A stretch of DNA of 64,000 nucleotides from Tumebacillus sp. BK434 (GCF_004340785.1 NZ_SLXS01000001.1:868001-932000); one strand, 5' to 3'. Shown: positions 1 to 7,506, counted from the stretch's first letter. Notes: generated by a model not told the origin, from the letters alone. Translations and numbers: made by a program.

Positions 1-144
1 CATCTCCAGGGTGAACACCTGCCAGACCGACTCGGAGAGCAAAAGGTGTACGCGATGACCGGCCCGGCAGAGTTCCTGCACCAGCCGAATCGCATACACC
101 GCACCGCTCGCTCCCGTCATTCCGACGACATATTCCTTACTCAT
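1..144 (-). CDS. ubiX: UbiX-family flavin prenyltransferase, N-terminal part (cut by window edge)
   Basis: The first 48 codons are present and begin MSKEYVVGMTGASGA, the flavin-binding glycine-rich start of UbiX/Pad1 enzymes. These make prenylated FMN for a UbiD-type decarboxylase. The ATG (142-144) overlaps the end of menG by 8 bases, so the two are translationally coupled. A UbiX homologue directly after menG suggests the futalosine menaquinone route, where UbiX/UbiD-like proteins (MqnM/MqnL) work; this is inference because the UbiD partner lies outside the window. Confidence 0.85.
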   Translation of the reverse strand, partial: MSKEYVVGMTGASGAVYAIRLVQELCRAGHRVHLLLSESVWQVFTLEM

Positions 145-874
145 TGCGCAGATCCTTTTGCACCGGCTTTTTGCCGATGTGCAGGGCGCAGATGCCGCCA
201 AAGAAATTCCAGACCCGGACGTCGGTCATGCCGACCTCTTCCATGATCTTCTTCAGTTCCTGTTGGTCCGGGAAGTTGGTCAGCGACTCCGGCAGCCACG
301 AGTACGAGATGCTGTCGCGAGATGCCAGGTTGCCGATCGCCGGCAGGATTTTATAGAAATAGAAGAAATAGAGGGCCCGGAACGGCTTCCAGACCGGTTT
401 GGACAGTTCGAGCGACACGACCTGCCCGCCCGGTTTGACGACGCGCATCATCTCGGACAAGACCTTGCGGATGTCCGGCACGTTGCGCAGCGCAAAGCCG
501 ATCGTCGAGTGGTCAAACGTGTTATCCTCATACGGGAGATCCATCGCATTGCCGTAGATCATCGACGCCTGTTTGCCGACGCCGGCCTTTTCGATCTTCG
601 GATACGAGTATTTCAGCATCTCCTGCGAGAAGTCCAGACCGACCACCTTGCCCTCCGCCCCGATCTGTTCGGCCAGCGCAACCGTCCAATCGCCGGTGCC
701 TGCGCACACGTCGATCGCCGATTGTCCCGGCTGTATATTCATGCGCTTCATCGTGATCTTGCGCCAGCGCTTGTGAAAACCTGCACTCAAAACGGAGTTC
801 ATCAGGTCGTAGCGTTTGGCGATGCGCTCAAAGACGTAATGAACTTTTTCTTCTTTCGAAGCGAACTTATCCAT
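137..874 (-). CDS. menG: Demethylmenaquinone methyltransferase (MenG/UbiE)
   Basis: A 245-residue class I SAM methyltransferase that adds the final methyl group to demethylmenaquinone. Motif I is DVCAGTGDW (residues 55-63); later come the UbiE signatures GNAMDLPYEDNTFD and GFALRNVPD. The ATG at 874 is chosen because GAGGGGAATTC precedes it; the frame extends further upstream but has no better site. Length matches the family (about 235-250). It lies between hepS and ubiX on the minus strand, 10 bases after hepS, so this is a menaquinone operon with hepT expected further on. Confidence 0.95.
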   Translation of the reverse strand: MDKFASKEEKVHYVFERIAKRYDLMNSVLSAGFHKRWRKITMKRMNIQPGQSAIDVCAGTGDWTVALAEQIGAEGKVVGLDFSQEMLKYSYPKIEKAGVGKQASMIYGNAMDLPYEDNTFDHSTIGFALRNVPDIRKVLSEMMRVVKPGGQVVSLELSKPVWKPFRALYFFYFYKILPAIGNLASRDSISYSWLPESLTNFPDQQELKKIMEEVGMTDVRVWNFFGGICALHIGKKPVQKDLRNE

Positions 875-884
875 TGAATTCCCC

Positions 885-1775
885 TCAACCTTCTTCGCAA
901 ACTCGACGCGGGTAGGCCCCCGGAGCCAGCAGTTGTTCCGGCAGGGCGCGCAGCTCATCACGCAAGCCATGCATCATCATCATCGCCGGTTCGGCGAGAG
1001 AAGCCGCTTCTTCCAGCAAGGAGAACAAGTATATCGATGTGCCATATTTCACATAGAGGGACATGAGCCGTTTGTCCGGCTCGCCGCTCGCTTTGATCGC
1101 TTTCAGCCACTTCTTCTCTTCACCGTTCGCCTGTTGCCAAAGCGACAGGTTGGCCGCGCCGCGCACCCAAGTCTGGTCAGACATTTTGTCAAGTTCCGCC
1201 TTGAGGACGCTCGCCCGCACCAGATGGGTGACGAGCTGCTCCCATTGCGCCTGTTCCGGCAGCAGTGCCGCGCAGAGCGTGCGGAGCAGGGCTCCGTGGA
1301 TCGTCTCCTGCATATGCAGATATCTTTCCACAGAAAGGGTGAAATCACCCGGAACGCGAACCAGTTCCGCCTTTACCTCATTGATCGACTGGATGGCGCG
1401 GGCAAACTGACCAAGCAGCTTGATCTGTCCGCTCTCTGCCAACAGCCGGTAATATTTGCTGGAATAATAGGCCCCGCCGAGCACGCCAAGCTGGCGGTAC
1501 CGCTCATCTTCATGGCGGGCTAACGTCTCGATCTCTTCATGCAAGGCCAGACCGTGATAGATGAGCAACAGAGTGGAAACGATCGTTTCCGTCTCCTTCC
1601 CATTCAGGCCGGCCGCCTCGCACATCGCTTCACTGAGTGCCAGTTGCAGCTTTTCCGGGGTCGGATGAGCAATGATCGCAGATAAATACTTATGATCCAT
1701 TTCAGCGTAAAGCTTCGACCGGATGTCCTGCACGCAGGTCTCTTCGATGCGTTGTTGTACTTGCAATGGTTCCAT
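885..1775 (-). CDS. hepS: Heptaprenyl diphosphate synthase component 1 (HepS)
   Basis: A 296-residue all-helical protein resembling the small, non-catalytic subunit of heptaprenyl diphosphate synthase, which partners HepT to make the menaquinone side chain. Support is the region around LLLIYHGLALHEEIE, the YYSSKYYRLLAESGQ segment that recalls the prenyltransferase fold without DDxxD motifs, and the position just before menG. The family diverges strongly, so the call rests partly on synteny (mtrB-hepS-menG-hepT in Bacillus). The start follows AGGAGATGG-like sequence. Confidence 0.85.
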   Translation of the reverse strand: MEPLQVQQRIEETCVQDIRSKLYAEMDHKYLSAIIAHPTPEKLQLALSEAMCEAAGLNGKETETIVSTLLLIYHGLALHEEIETLARHEDERYRQLGVLGGAYYSSKYYRLLAESGQIKLLGQFARAIQSINEVKAELVRVPGDFTLSVERYLHMQETIHGALLRTLCAALLPEQAQWEQLVTHLVRASVLKAELDKMSDQTWVRGAANLSLWQQANGEEKKWLKAIKASGEPDKRLMSLYVKYGTSIYLFSLLEEAASLAEPAMMMMHGLRDELRALPEQLLAPGAYPRRVCEEG

Positions 1776-2040
1776 CTCCTACTCAGACTGGCTGCCAAAC
1801 CCCGATACAAAAGAAAAAGGCCCGACCAGCCCTAGGATACAAAGCTACTAAACCAAGTTTAACATGGTCTTTTTCGACAGGAAATATGAAGTTTCCTGTA
1901 ATGTTCATTAGACTTAGTATAGCATTATTCTTTTGGGAAGCATATAGTATCGTACAGTTTCATTTTGATAACCGTGGTGCGGATTTCCAAAGGGGTAACG
2001 CTGTTTCATTTTGAATGGTTCACTATTGTGTATCGTAGTG

Positions 2041-2052
2041 CGTTAGAAAAAA
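2041..2052 (+). repeat. CGTTAGAAAAAA direct repeat, copy 1
   Basis: Same orientation as the copy at 9418-9429; the two bracket the prophage remnants. Confidence 0.3.
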
Positions 2053-2511
2053 TGTTAGAAAAGCGATAGAAAAAGTGACGCACCAGAACGCGCCACTTGT
2101 GATAGTCTTCTGTAAGCTGTAGCCGCCTGGCTCTTAGTTTGAAATCCTTTAACCACACGTTGATTTCTGCGTTGATCTTTATTAGCCCACTCATACTTTA
2201 TTCTAAATCTACTGTTCTAGTCCGGCAAAACACCAATCATTCCTCAGACACCTTCCGCGCGCTTCTTTATAAAGACAAATCGGTGTGCTTTATGTGGATA
2301 CCTTCATGTTACTAGAGACAGGTTTAAACACATATCAAACGGCATATACTAAAACGGAGTTCGGCTAAACTCCCCATTCGGATCACGACGGGGCTTGCTA
2401 TACATACTTCACCAGCTCCAACCTTTCACCGCCCCAGCGTTTGGGAAAGGAACTAGATCAGCCGGTTTGAGATCGAGGAGAGAGTACCTCGGTTTATTCG
2501 TGTTTGAGATG

Positions 2512-2536
2512 AAAAAAGCCCTGCCATTTGGCTAGG
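2512..2536 (-). terminator. Intrinsic terminator, prophage-type
   Basis: On the minus strand CCTAGCC-AAAT-GGCAGGG is followed by CTTTTTT. It is one of three close relatives in this block (also 3709-3740 and 5684-5710). Confidence 0.55.
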
Positions 2537-2568
2537 ATTGGCGCGTCCAATTCATCCTCAGTGGATAC

Positions 2569-2596
2569 AAAAAGACACCGGGTTAGCCAGTGTCTT
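2569..2596 (-). terminator. Intrinsic terminator after the 15-codon ORF
   Basis: Minus-strand stem AAGACAC / GTGTCTT followed by TTTTT, starting 6 bases after the stop of the micro-ORF at 2602-2649. Confidence 0.65.
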
Positions 2597-2601
2597 ATCA
2601 A

Positions 2602-2649
2602 CTATTTCATCTCAGGATACGGGTCAACCCACCATGCCTTTGTCATCAT
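2602..2649 (-). CDS. Putative 15-residue micro-ORF
   Basis: Reads MMTKAWWVDPYPEMK. It has a strong ribosome site (GGGAGGTGGAA before ATGATG) and is followed at once by an intrinsic terminator. The same frame stays open upstream to a TGA near 2838 with protein-like composition but no normal start codon, so it could instead be the tail of a decayed tail-module gene. It sits where a prophage would carry small XkdX-like genes; no family is recognised. Confidence 0.3.
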   Translation of the reverse strand: MMTKAWWVDPYPEMK

Positions 2650-2871
2650 TTCCACCTCCCTATTTTTGGATATAGAAATTAATTTCGTGTAAGGTCGCGC
2701 CGTTTCCTGCAAACGACTCCATTGCCCCGCGTAAACGTCCTCTCCTGCGTTTTTCAGACTGCGCTGGCGGAAGTATGCAGAGAGCCCAAAGAAACGTGCA
2801 TATGCCTCCTGCGCCGTTTGATATACATCCCTCTCCTGTCATAGAACAAGAACAAACATTCACATAGGGAG

Positions 2872-3105
2872 TTGGATTGGAAGCAACGAGGAAATAAGCT
2901 TTGGGAAGGACACTATATGATCCTCCTGAAGCACCGTCGCGCGATGATCGAGAAGGAGATACTCAGAGAGAACTGGATCGAGAGCGGCCGGATCGATGAG
3001 GTGGCGATGGTGCCGAAGTGGGCCACTCCGGAGCTTCTGAAGGGGCATGATTTGGCCGGGGACGTGATCGGTGTGGAGTTGGCGGGGATCGTGGGGATAA
3101 AATAA
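2872..3105 (+). CDS. Small protein, possibly YolD-like
   Basis: 77 codons from a TTG at 2872, or 62 from the ATG at 2917 that has GGAAGG seven bases upstream. The stretch RGNKLWEGHYMILLKHRR resembles the RG-x-KW-x-G-xx-LxEHR pattern of YolD-like proteins, common in Bacillus prophages. If that match is real the longer start is needed, since the ATG cuts the motif. No UmuC-type polymerase is nearby. Confidence 0.45.
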   Translation: MDWKQRGNKLWEGHYMILLKHRRAMIEKEILRENWIESGRIDEVAMVPKWATPELLKGHDLAGDVIGVELAGIVGIK

Positions 3106-3111
3106 ATAAAG

Positions 3112-3137
3112 CGATAGCCCGTATTAAATGGCTATCG
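3112..3137 (-). terminator. Hairpin, likely bidirectional terminator
   Basis: GATAGCC and GGCTATC form a stem; on the minus strand it is followed by TTTATTTATTTTA. It lies between the YolD-like gene and convergent minus-strand reading frames. Confidence 0.45.
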
Positions 3138-3300
3138 AGCCCAGCTTTCAAAAAGACCCTTACTCAGTTCGTCCTCGTAATGTCTAAATGCTTCATTAGG
3201 ACTTACTCCTGTGCGATTGCTGCTGCTTTTTTGCTCCTTATTTCGAACATGATTTTTATTCCCGAAAAATGCCCACAAGTTAATTTCGCTGCAGTCGCTT

Positions 3301-3477
3301 TTAAATAGCACCATGTGGAACGACAATATCGGCAGAATAGGAGAAGATCGAGATGATCGGGCTCAGAAGCAATCTGATATCCTTGACGCCGTATGACCAC
3401 AACATAATAACCACGCCGAACGTCAAGGAGATAATCACCACTATTGCCATCGACACAAGGACCAGTTTAGCATCCAC
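3301..3477 (-). CDS. Putative 58-residue membrane protein
   Basis: GTG start with GAGAGGGTGAT upstream. Residues about 5-28 (LVLVSMAIVVIISLTFGVVI) form a clear membrane helix and a second hydrophobic patch follows (LLLSPIISIF). It lies in the lysis/tail part of the prophage ruin, so a holin-like remnant is possible, but no family is recognised. The following 170 bases have protein-like pieces in two other frames (3203-3300 and 3132-3300), suggesting this is the front of a frameshifted gene. Confidence 0.35.
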   Translation of the reverse strand: MDAKLVLVSMAIVVIISLTFGVVIMLWSYGVKDIRLLLSPIISIFSYSADIVVPHGAI

Positions 3478-3708
3478 GATTTATCACCCTCTCTTTACTG
3501 TTCTTCTTTGTTTGACGATGCAGCCACTTGCTTAGAAGACCCCATCACCCTATCTCCTTCACTTGATTGTACGAGCTAAAGAGGTGGCTTTGCGCTCTTC
3601 ATTGCCGCCTCTCGCTATGCATTATTTCGAGCCTTCTTCCTTTCGCCGCAGTTCAGCATCTTTACGTTGTATCTCCGCTTCTTGTGCTGGGAGCTAGTTT
3701 TAGAACGC
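3478..3708. other. Prophage debris without an intact gene
   Basis: On the minus strand there is a 16-codon frame with a strong AAGGAGATAGGGTG site before its ATG (MGSSKQVAASSNKEEQ), and further upstream a charged helical fragment (AQEAEIQRKDAELRRKEEG). They look like leftovers of a small lysis or tail gene. Confidence 0.3.
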
Positions 3709-3740
3709 AAAAAAAGCCCCGCCATTTAAGCGAGGTTTTT
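3709..3740 (-). terminator. Intrinsic terminator after the 132-residue prophage gene
   Basis: Minus-strand CCTCGC / GCGGGG stem (one wobble pair) followed by CTTTTTTT, 11 bases after the stop at 3751. Confidence 0.7.
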
Positions 3741-3750
3741 TCCAATCTAA

Positions 3751-4149
3751 TCATAATAACGCGCGGAGCACCTGCGGCTTTACCGCCGCATCCACCGCCT
3801 GCTCAACCATGCTGTCAACGGCATTGTTAGCGATCTCTGTCGCCTTGGCTGCATCCATCGGCGCGAAGCCCGCTTGATTCGGATCGTGCTTCTGCAGAAA
3901 GGTGAGGTTCCCGTCCACGTAGATCAAGTACACTTCGCCATCGGCGGGTACGTCGGACATGATGACCTCAGGCGCCACGCCGTTGATTTGTGTCACTTTG
4001 TCGTACAACTCCACGCGGTAGCGCCCGCGCTCAGCGTTGCACAGAGCCTGGTAATCGTGCTTGGCGATCTCCGTCTCAACTTGCGCAAAAGTCGCCGTGC
4101 TGCCGAAATCGTTCTTTGCTTCTTTCAAAATTGCCAATGGATCGAGCAT
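3751..4149 (-). CDS. Prophage-associated hypothetical protein (132 aa)
   Basis: The start is the ATG at 4149 with AAAGGAGG seven bases upstream. N-terminal half is acidic and helical (MLDPLAILKEAKNDFG), the middle is beta-like (VYLIYVDGNLTFLQK), and the C-terminus is an alanine/valine-rich helix (NAVDSMVEQAVDAAV). It ends a three-gene run after the tail-fibre-like and kelch genes and is followed by a terminator, the place an XkdW-type tail accessory gene would take. I do not recognise a domain. Confidence 0.6.
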   Translation of the reverse strand: MLDPLAILKEAKNDFGSTATFAQVETEIAKHDYQALCNAERGRYRVELYDKVTQINGVAPEVIMSDVPADGEVYLIYVDGNLTFLQKHDPNQAGFAPMDAAKATEIANNAVDSMVEQAVDAAVKPQVLRALL

Positions 4150-4162
4150 GAGTATTCCTCCT

Positions 4163-5095
4163 TTATATTGCGGCAAGCCAACCGATAAGGTTGTCCAGTC
4201 CTTCTGTGTAAGGTGCTGTAAATTGAGTGTTTACGTTTGTGATCACCTGCTGGGTCTGAGAATAGCCTCCAACGATCCAAGCGCTGTTTCCGATTGCGAA
4301 AGTCGCACTTTGGTGCCTTCTTTGCTCTAGGTATCCCTGCCTTGACCATTTGTTAGTCACTGGATCATATGCATCGATGGTATTTATTTGGTCGCCCCCC
4401 GCAACATATCCGGTACTACCGATAGCGAAACCGGCAGGGCTGTTCTTGGAATCAAGCATCGCGGCCTTCGTGGCCCAAGTGTTGGTTGCTGAGTCGTACT
4501 CGTAAAGGGTGTTGCGGATCGATAAAGATGAATCAGCCCCCCCGGCGATGTACCCCTTTCCGCTTAACGAAAACCCCGTTGCGTAAACCCTAGCATCTGG
4601 CATTGATGCTTTCGTGGACCATGTGTTTGTTGTGGAATCGTACATCTCGACCTTATTCGTGGTGCTAGGACCGTTAATGTTTCCGCCACAGACATAGCCC
4701 TTGTCGCCTAAGGAGAATCCAGCAGCATTTTGCCTACCTGTAGTTATTTGAGATTTCAATGACCACGTGTTGGCGGCAGGGTCGTACTCGAACAAGCTTG
4801 AATCATTTCCTTGCCCTCCCGTCCAATAGCCTTTCGTCCCGATCGAGAACGTTACACCATATGCCCTAAGTCCAGGCATCGAAGCAACCTCCCCCCATAC
4901 GTTTAAAGTGGGATCGTAGATGAAGACTCTCTGATAGGCAGTTGATGTGTCAGTTCCGCCGCAAGCGTATCCTTTGCCATTAAGAGCAAAACCCCTCAAG
5001 CCTTGCACTGCAAACGTATGAGGTGATTTCGCCTCGACGATACCCCCCCTCACTTTCACAGCTGCTGCCAGCGCATATCCGACCGCGTCCATCAC
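4163..5095 (-). CDS. Kelch-repeat beta-propeller protein
   Basis: 310 residues with about six kelch repeats, each about 47-50 residues and showing a GYxxGG turn followed by Y/EYD-xx-TNTWS/A (for example KGYVCGG, YDSTTNTWSTKASMP, KGYIAGG, YDSATNTWATKAAM). This predicts a six-bladed propeller. The ATG overlaps the stop of the upstream tail-fibre-like gene by 4 bases, so it is co-translated with it; a virion-tip or receptor-binding role is likely. There is no signal peptide, in keeping with a phage structural protein rather than a secreted enzyme. Confidence 0.8.
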   Translation of the reverse strand: MMDAVGYALAAAVKVRGGIVEAKSPHTFAVQGLRGFALNGKGYACGGTDTSTAYQRVFIYDPTLNVWGEVASMPGLRAYGVTFSIGTKGYWTGGQGNDSSLFEYDPAANTWSLKSQITTGRQNAAGFSLGDKGYVCGGNINGPSTTNKVEMYDSTTNTWSTKASMPDARVYATGFSLSGKGYIAGGADSSLSIRNTLYEYDSATNTWATKAAMLDSKNSPAGFAIGSTGYVAGGDQINTIDAYDPVTNKWSRQGYLEQRRHQSATFAIGNSAWIVGGYSQTQQVITNVNTQFTAPYTEGLDNLIGWLAAI

Positions 5096-5619
5096 ACCAC
5101 CGCCTTTGTGATGCCGGTCAGTTGACTACCTGTATAGCCGAGCGTGGTTGTGACTGTAACGCCGCCGACAACCTCGGTGACAGCGGTCAACTTGCCGCTG
5201 CCGTCGTATCCAAGTGTAGTCGTCTTCACGGTGATCGCACCGTCTTTCTCCGTTACAGTTGTCAACTTGCCACTGCCCTCGTAGCCAAGCGCTACCGATC
5301 GTGTGTCCACCGCTTGCAAGACAGCTGTGTACTTGCTCACAGACGTATTGCTGGTCCCTTTCTCAATCGCCCCTACCTGTGCCGCTGTCACGCCGTGCGG
5401 ATTGTTCTTGTCAATTACATGAGTGTTGACCTTCGCCTGCGCTCCATCAGGCGTTTCCGCACCGATCTGTGTCGCTGTCACACCGTGCGGATTGCTCTTA
5501 TCAGCAGCGTGGGCATCCAGCAGCTGCTTACCCTCTGCGATACCTCCTTCAATCCGATTCATATCCATCTCAGACAGTACATCATTGTATTTCCAGTCTG
5601 TCTTTGGAACGTAAGGCAT
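5092..5619 (-). CDS. Phage tail-fibre-like protein
   Basis: 175 residues. The N-terminus PYVPKTDWKYNDVLSEMDMNRIE is typical of Gram-positive phage fibres, and two NPHGVTA-x-QIGA/QVGA motifs (residues about 46-57 and 70-81) mark a fibre shaft. C-terminal repeats LGYEGSGKLTTVTE, LGYDGSGKLTAVTE and LGYTGSQLTGIT are three degenerate beta units. AAGGAGGTG precedes the ATG at 5619. A terminator just upstream separates it from the broken genes before it. Confidence 0.8.
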   Translation of the reverse strand: MPYVPKTDWKYNDVLSEMDMNRIEGGIAEGKQLLDAHAADKSNPHGVTATQIGAETPDGAQAKVNTHVIDKNNPHGVTAAQVGAIEKGTSNTSVSKYTAVLQAVDTRSVALGYEGSGKLTTVTEKDGAITVKTTTLGYDGSGKLTAVTEVVGGVTVTTTLGYTGSQLTGITKAVV

Positions 5620-5683
5620 ACAGCACCTCCTTCTTGGTCTTACTTTTGAGCCGCTCATGAGACCAAAAGATGAGATGAAAAAT

Positions 5684-5710
5684 AAAAAAAGCCCCGCCAA
5701 ATGGCGAGGC
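5684..5710 (-). terminator. Intrinsic terminator upstream of tail-fibre gene
   Basis: Minus-strand GCCTCGCC-ATTT-GGCGGGGC followed by seven Ts; it would end transcripts coming from the broken genes at 5751-6447. Confidence 0.75.
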
Positions 5711-5750
5711 TGGGCGGCCGTGTTGCGACCTTATCAATTTCCGATCAACT

Positions 5751-6186
5751 TTAGAGCGCTAATATAGCACGTACGCCACACCTGCGCAACGCTTGTTTGA
5801 CCGCTCGGAGCGCTTCTGCAACTGCATGGAAGCAGTCGCGCAGTACTGCGCTTTCCGTCGCTTCCCAGAACGCTCCAGAGGCGCATGGCGGATCAAGCTT
5901 TGCAGTCCGAGTGCAATCACGGCCGTGTAAGTCATAGCCCGCCCCTCGCTTAGAGAAACAAAAAGAGACCGCCTCATCGCGCTCTCGTTGTGTTCCACCT
6001 GCGACGCTGAACACGTCGAAGTGCTTGTATTTAGATAACCGCTGCACGCTGACCGGCATGAGGACGTCACACTCGATGATCAAGCCATGACCGATACAGC
6101 GCAGCGTGCTCAGCCCAGCGGCACCACTGTCGCCCCTGCCGGTGATCGTCCATACCGCGGACGAGAATAATGTTGCCCGGCGGAGC
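5751..6186 (-). pseudogene. Frameshifted papain-like (YiiX/NlpC-type) enzyme remnant
   Basis: Pieces in three minus-strand frames add up to one family: PGNIILVRGMDD near 6150-6186, then GHGLIIECDVLMPVSVQRLSKY with SFCFSKRGAGYD near 5930-6095, then YTAVIALGLQSLIRHA with AQYCATASMQL near 5810-5940. The order (PGDIILVRG opening, a central L-I-I-E segment, AxxYD, a late Cys) is what I know from permuted papain-like YiiX/YebB-type proteins often carried by phages. At least two frameshifts separate the pieces, so it cannot work. Confidence 0.6.
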
Positions 6187-6447
6187 ACCTCCATGATGCT
6201 GTTTTTTCGGAGTACTCCGTTCTATTTTAGCGGAGTACTCCGTATCGAACGTATTGATTCCATTGGCCAAATGAAACGGCAAATTGTCCTTACTGGCCAA
6301 CTTCCAGCCTCCGACGGTCCTCTCGTTGACGTCCTTTGCGAACTCGTCGCTCAGTCGCTTGGCAATCTCACGGTTGGAGATCTTACCGCCTCTGTCCCTG
6401 AAGATCGCCCATGCTCAGCGCCACTCTTCGCTGATCGGTTTTGGCAT
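6172..6447 (-). pseudogene. Phage terminase small subunit remnant, interrupted
   Basis: From the ATG at 6447 the frame reads MPKPISEEWR, then TGA (6415-6417), then AWAIFRDRGGKISNREIAKRLSDE and RTVGGWKL. That is the N-terminal helix-turn-helix of small terminases of the PBSX/SPP1 type (GxISNRxIA, S/T-xxTVxGWK). The tail TPKKQHHGGAPPGN is the familiar HGAPxGNKNA region, but at GN the frame runs straight into the papain-like remnant. Disabled by the internal stop and by this fusion. Confidence 0.65.
6208..6242. repeat. Two copies of the perfect 12-bp palindrome CGGAGTACTCCG
   Basis: Copies at 6208-6219 and 6231-6242, 23 bp start to start, about two helical turns. Each is its own reverse complement. 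The 11-bp spacer read on the minus strand contains TAAAAT. They lie inside the small-terminase remnant, so they may be a packaging or operator element or a coding coincidence. Confidence 0.6.
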
Positions 6448-6471
6448 CTACATATCACCACCCCCAGCAAA

Positions 6472-6498
6472 ATAAAAAGCCGCCATTACGGCGACTTC
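6472..6498 (-). terminator. Intrinsic terminator after the deoxyribosyltransferase-like gene
   Basis: Minus-strand AGTCGCC-GTAAT-GGCGGCT followed by TTTTATTT, 20 bases beyond the stop at 6516. Confidence 0.7.
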
Positions 6499-6515
6499 AT
6501 GCACTAGACAACAAA

Positions 6516-7418
6516 TTATCCAATCGCTTTCTGGTGATCCACAGACAAAGTTGTGAACGGGACATCGAATAGACTACATACTTTCTTTATTTTTGAAATC
6601 TCGTTCAATGATTTTTCTACTTTATAACCCAATCTGATGATAAATTTCTTACCCTGTATTATTGGATCTCCATCACTTGCGCCGTCAATAAGCACATAAT
6701 CTGGTTGTAACTGCTGCTTTTCAATTGCGTTTAGTATCTCATCAATGCCTAATATATCTCTGGTTGCTATGCAAAGAACTTCAAATTCACTCACGTTTTC
6801 CATTCCGGCTATTCTTCGATTACTATTCCTTGTTGCACCAGTATTTGCCAGCGGGCGCAATCCACTAATCGCATCCTCAATGCTCTCAAGCCTCTTGAGA
6901 ATGTACTTATCTATCTTATCGACTGAAGTGTCTTGAAGTACCATGTTTCGTTCGATTACTCGATAGATCGGATTATCCGGCTCTTGGTCTTCTACTGCGT
7001 GCTTGACCATCTTTTCAAATTGCGCTTTGAGTTCCACTACCCCCATCATGTCGTTGGAGTAGAATATAGTGCGTTCCTCGACTATATCGAACGGCAACCT
7101 TGGAGTTTCAGTCCGGTCGCAGATGATCACGACAGGCCTTCTAGCTGCATGCCTGATAGCCAACTCGTACATTACGTTCGGGTTCAACCCCGTTAGGTTG
7201 GCAACCACCAATTCATCTTCAATGATGTGGGTGATGACCTGGTTGTTGATCGATCCCGGGTTCGCCATACGGTGAGCTACATGTACTTCAAAGCCTTCTG
7301 CTTGAAGCACCGGTTCAATCACTGCATCGATCACCCCTTCTGCAGCTCTTCGAATGTCTGTATTGTCGCCGCCGATCGGAGTGACGACAAAGCATCTTTT
7401 TTTGGTATCTTCACTCAT
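6516..7418 (-). CDS. Nucleoside deoxyribosyltransferase/TIR-like domain protein, possible defence effector
   Basis: 300 residues. Residues about 8-120 form a Rossmann-like domain: CFVVTPIGGDNTDIRR, then GSINNQVITHIIEDELVVA and LTGLNPNVMYELAIRHA with a candidate catalytic Glu85. This is the fold shared by nucleoside 2-deoxyribosyltransferases and TIR-like NADases; related domains act as toxins in retron and other abortive-infection systems. The C-terminal part (residues about 205-300, from MENVSEF) is a separate alpha/beta domain I do not recognise. GGAGGAG precedes the ATG. It stands alone, intact among broken phage genes, with its own terminator; no reverse transcriptase or cyclase is beside it. 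Substrate and role are inferred. Confidence 0.65.
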   Translation of the reverse strand: MSEDTKKRCFVVTPIGGDNTDIRRAAEGVIDAVIEPVLQAEGFEVHVAHRMANPGSINNQVITHIIEDELVVANLTGLNPNVMYELAIRHAARRPVVIICDRTETPRLPFDIVEERTIFYSNDMMGVVELKAQFEKMVKHAVEDQEPDNPIYRVIERNMVLQDTSVDKIDKYILKRLESIEDAISGLRPLANTGATRNSNRRIAGMENVSEFEVLCIATRDILGIDEILNAIEKQQLQPDYVLIDGASDGDPIIQGKKFIIRLGYKVEKSLNEISKIKKVCSLFDVPFTTLSVDHQKAIG

Positions 7419-7481
7419 GGCTCACTCCTCCTCGCTGTTATATTTCCAGCAAGCGGAGTGATTTCCTTCACCCCATGAATT

Positions 7482-7506
7482 AAGCCGCCTCGTTTCGAAG
7501 CGGCTT
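7482..7506. terminator. Hairpin upstream of the deoxyribosyltransferase-like gene
   Basis: AAGCCGC(C)T and its complement form a strong stem with a TCGTTTCGA loop region. T-tracts are poor on both sides, so terminator function is uncertain. Confidence 0.4.

Larger units (their letters stand above)
1776..2568. other. Gene-poor accessory DNA upstream of hepS
   Basis: Nothing here reads as an intact gene. It must hold the hepS promoter; TATACT-like sequence on the minus strand near 1917-1925 is a weak candidate. The short reading frame at 2006-2194 minus has no convincing ribosome site. The stretch 2030-2070 carries GTTAGAA repeats that recur after the integrase remnant near 9418 (see findings). 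Confidence 0.4.

Noticed and set aside
6106-6507. 133-codon plus-strand frame
   Set aside because: It lies over the terminase/papain-like remnants, which give recognisable protein only on the minus strand.
6516-7418. Retron (reverse transcriptase plus NDT effector)
   Set aside because: The effector-like domain is present but no reverse transcriptase frame or msr/msd-like inverted repeats occur on either side.
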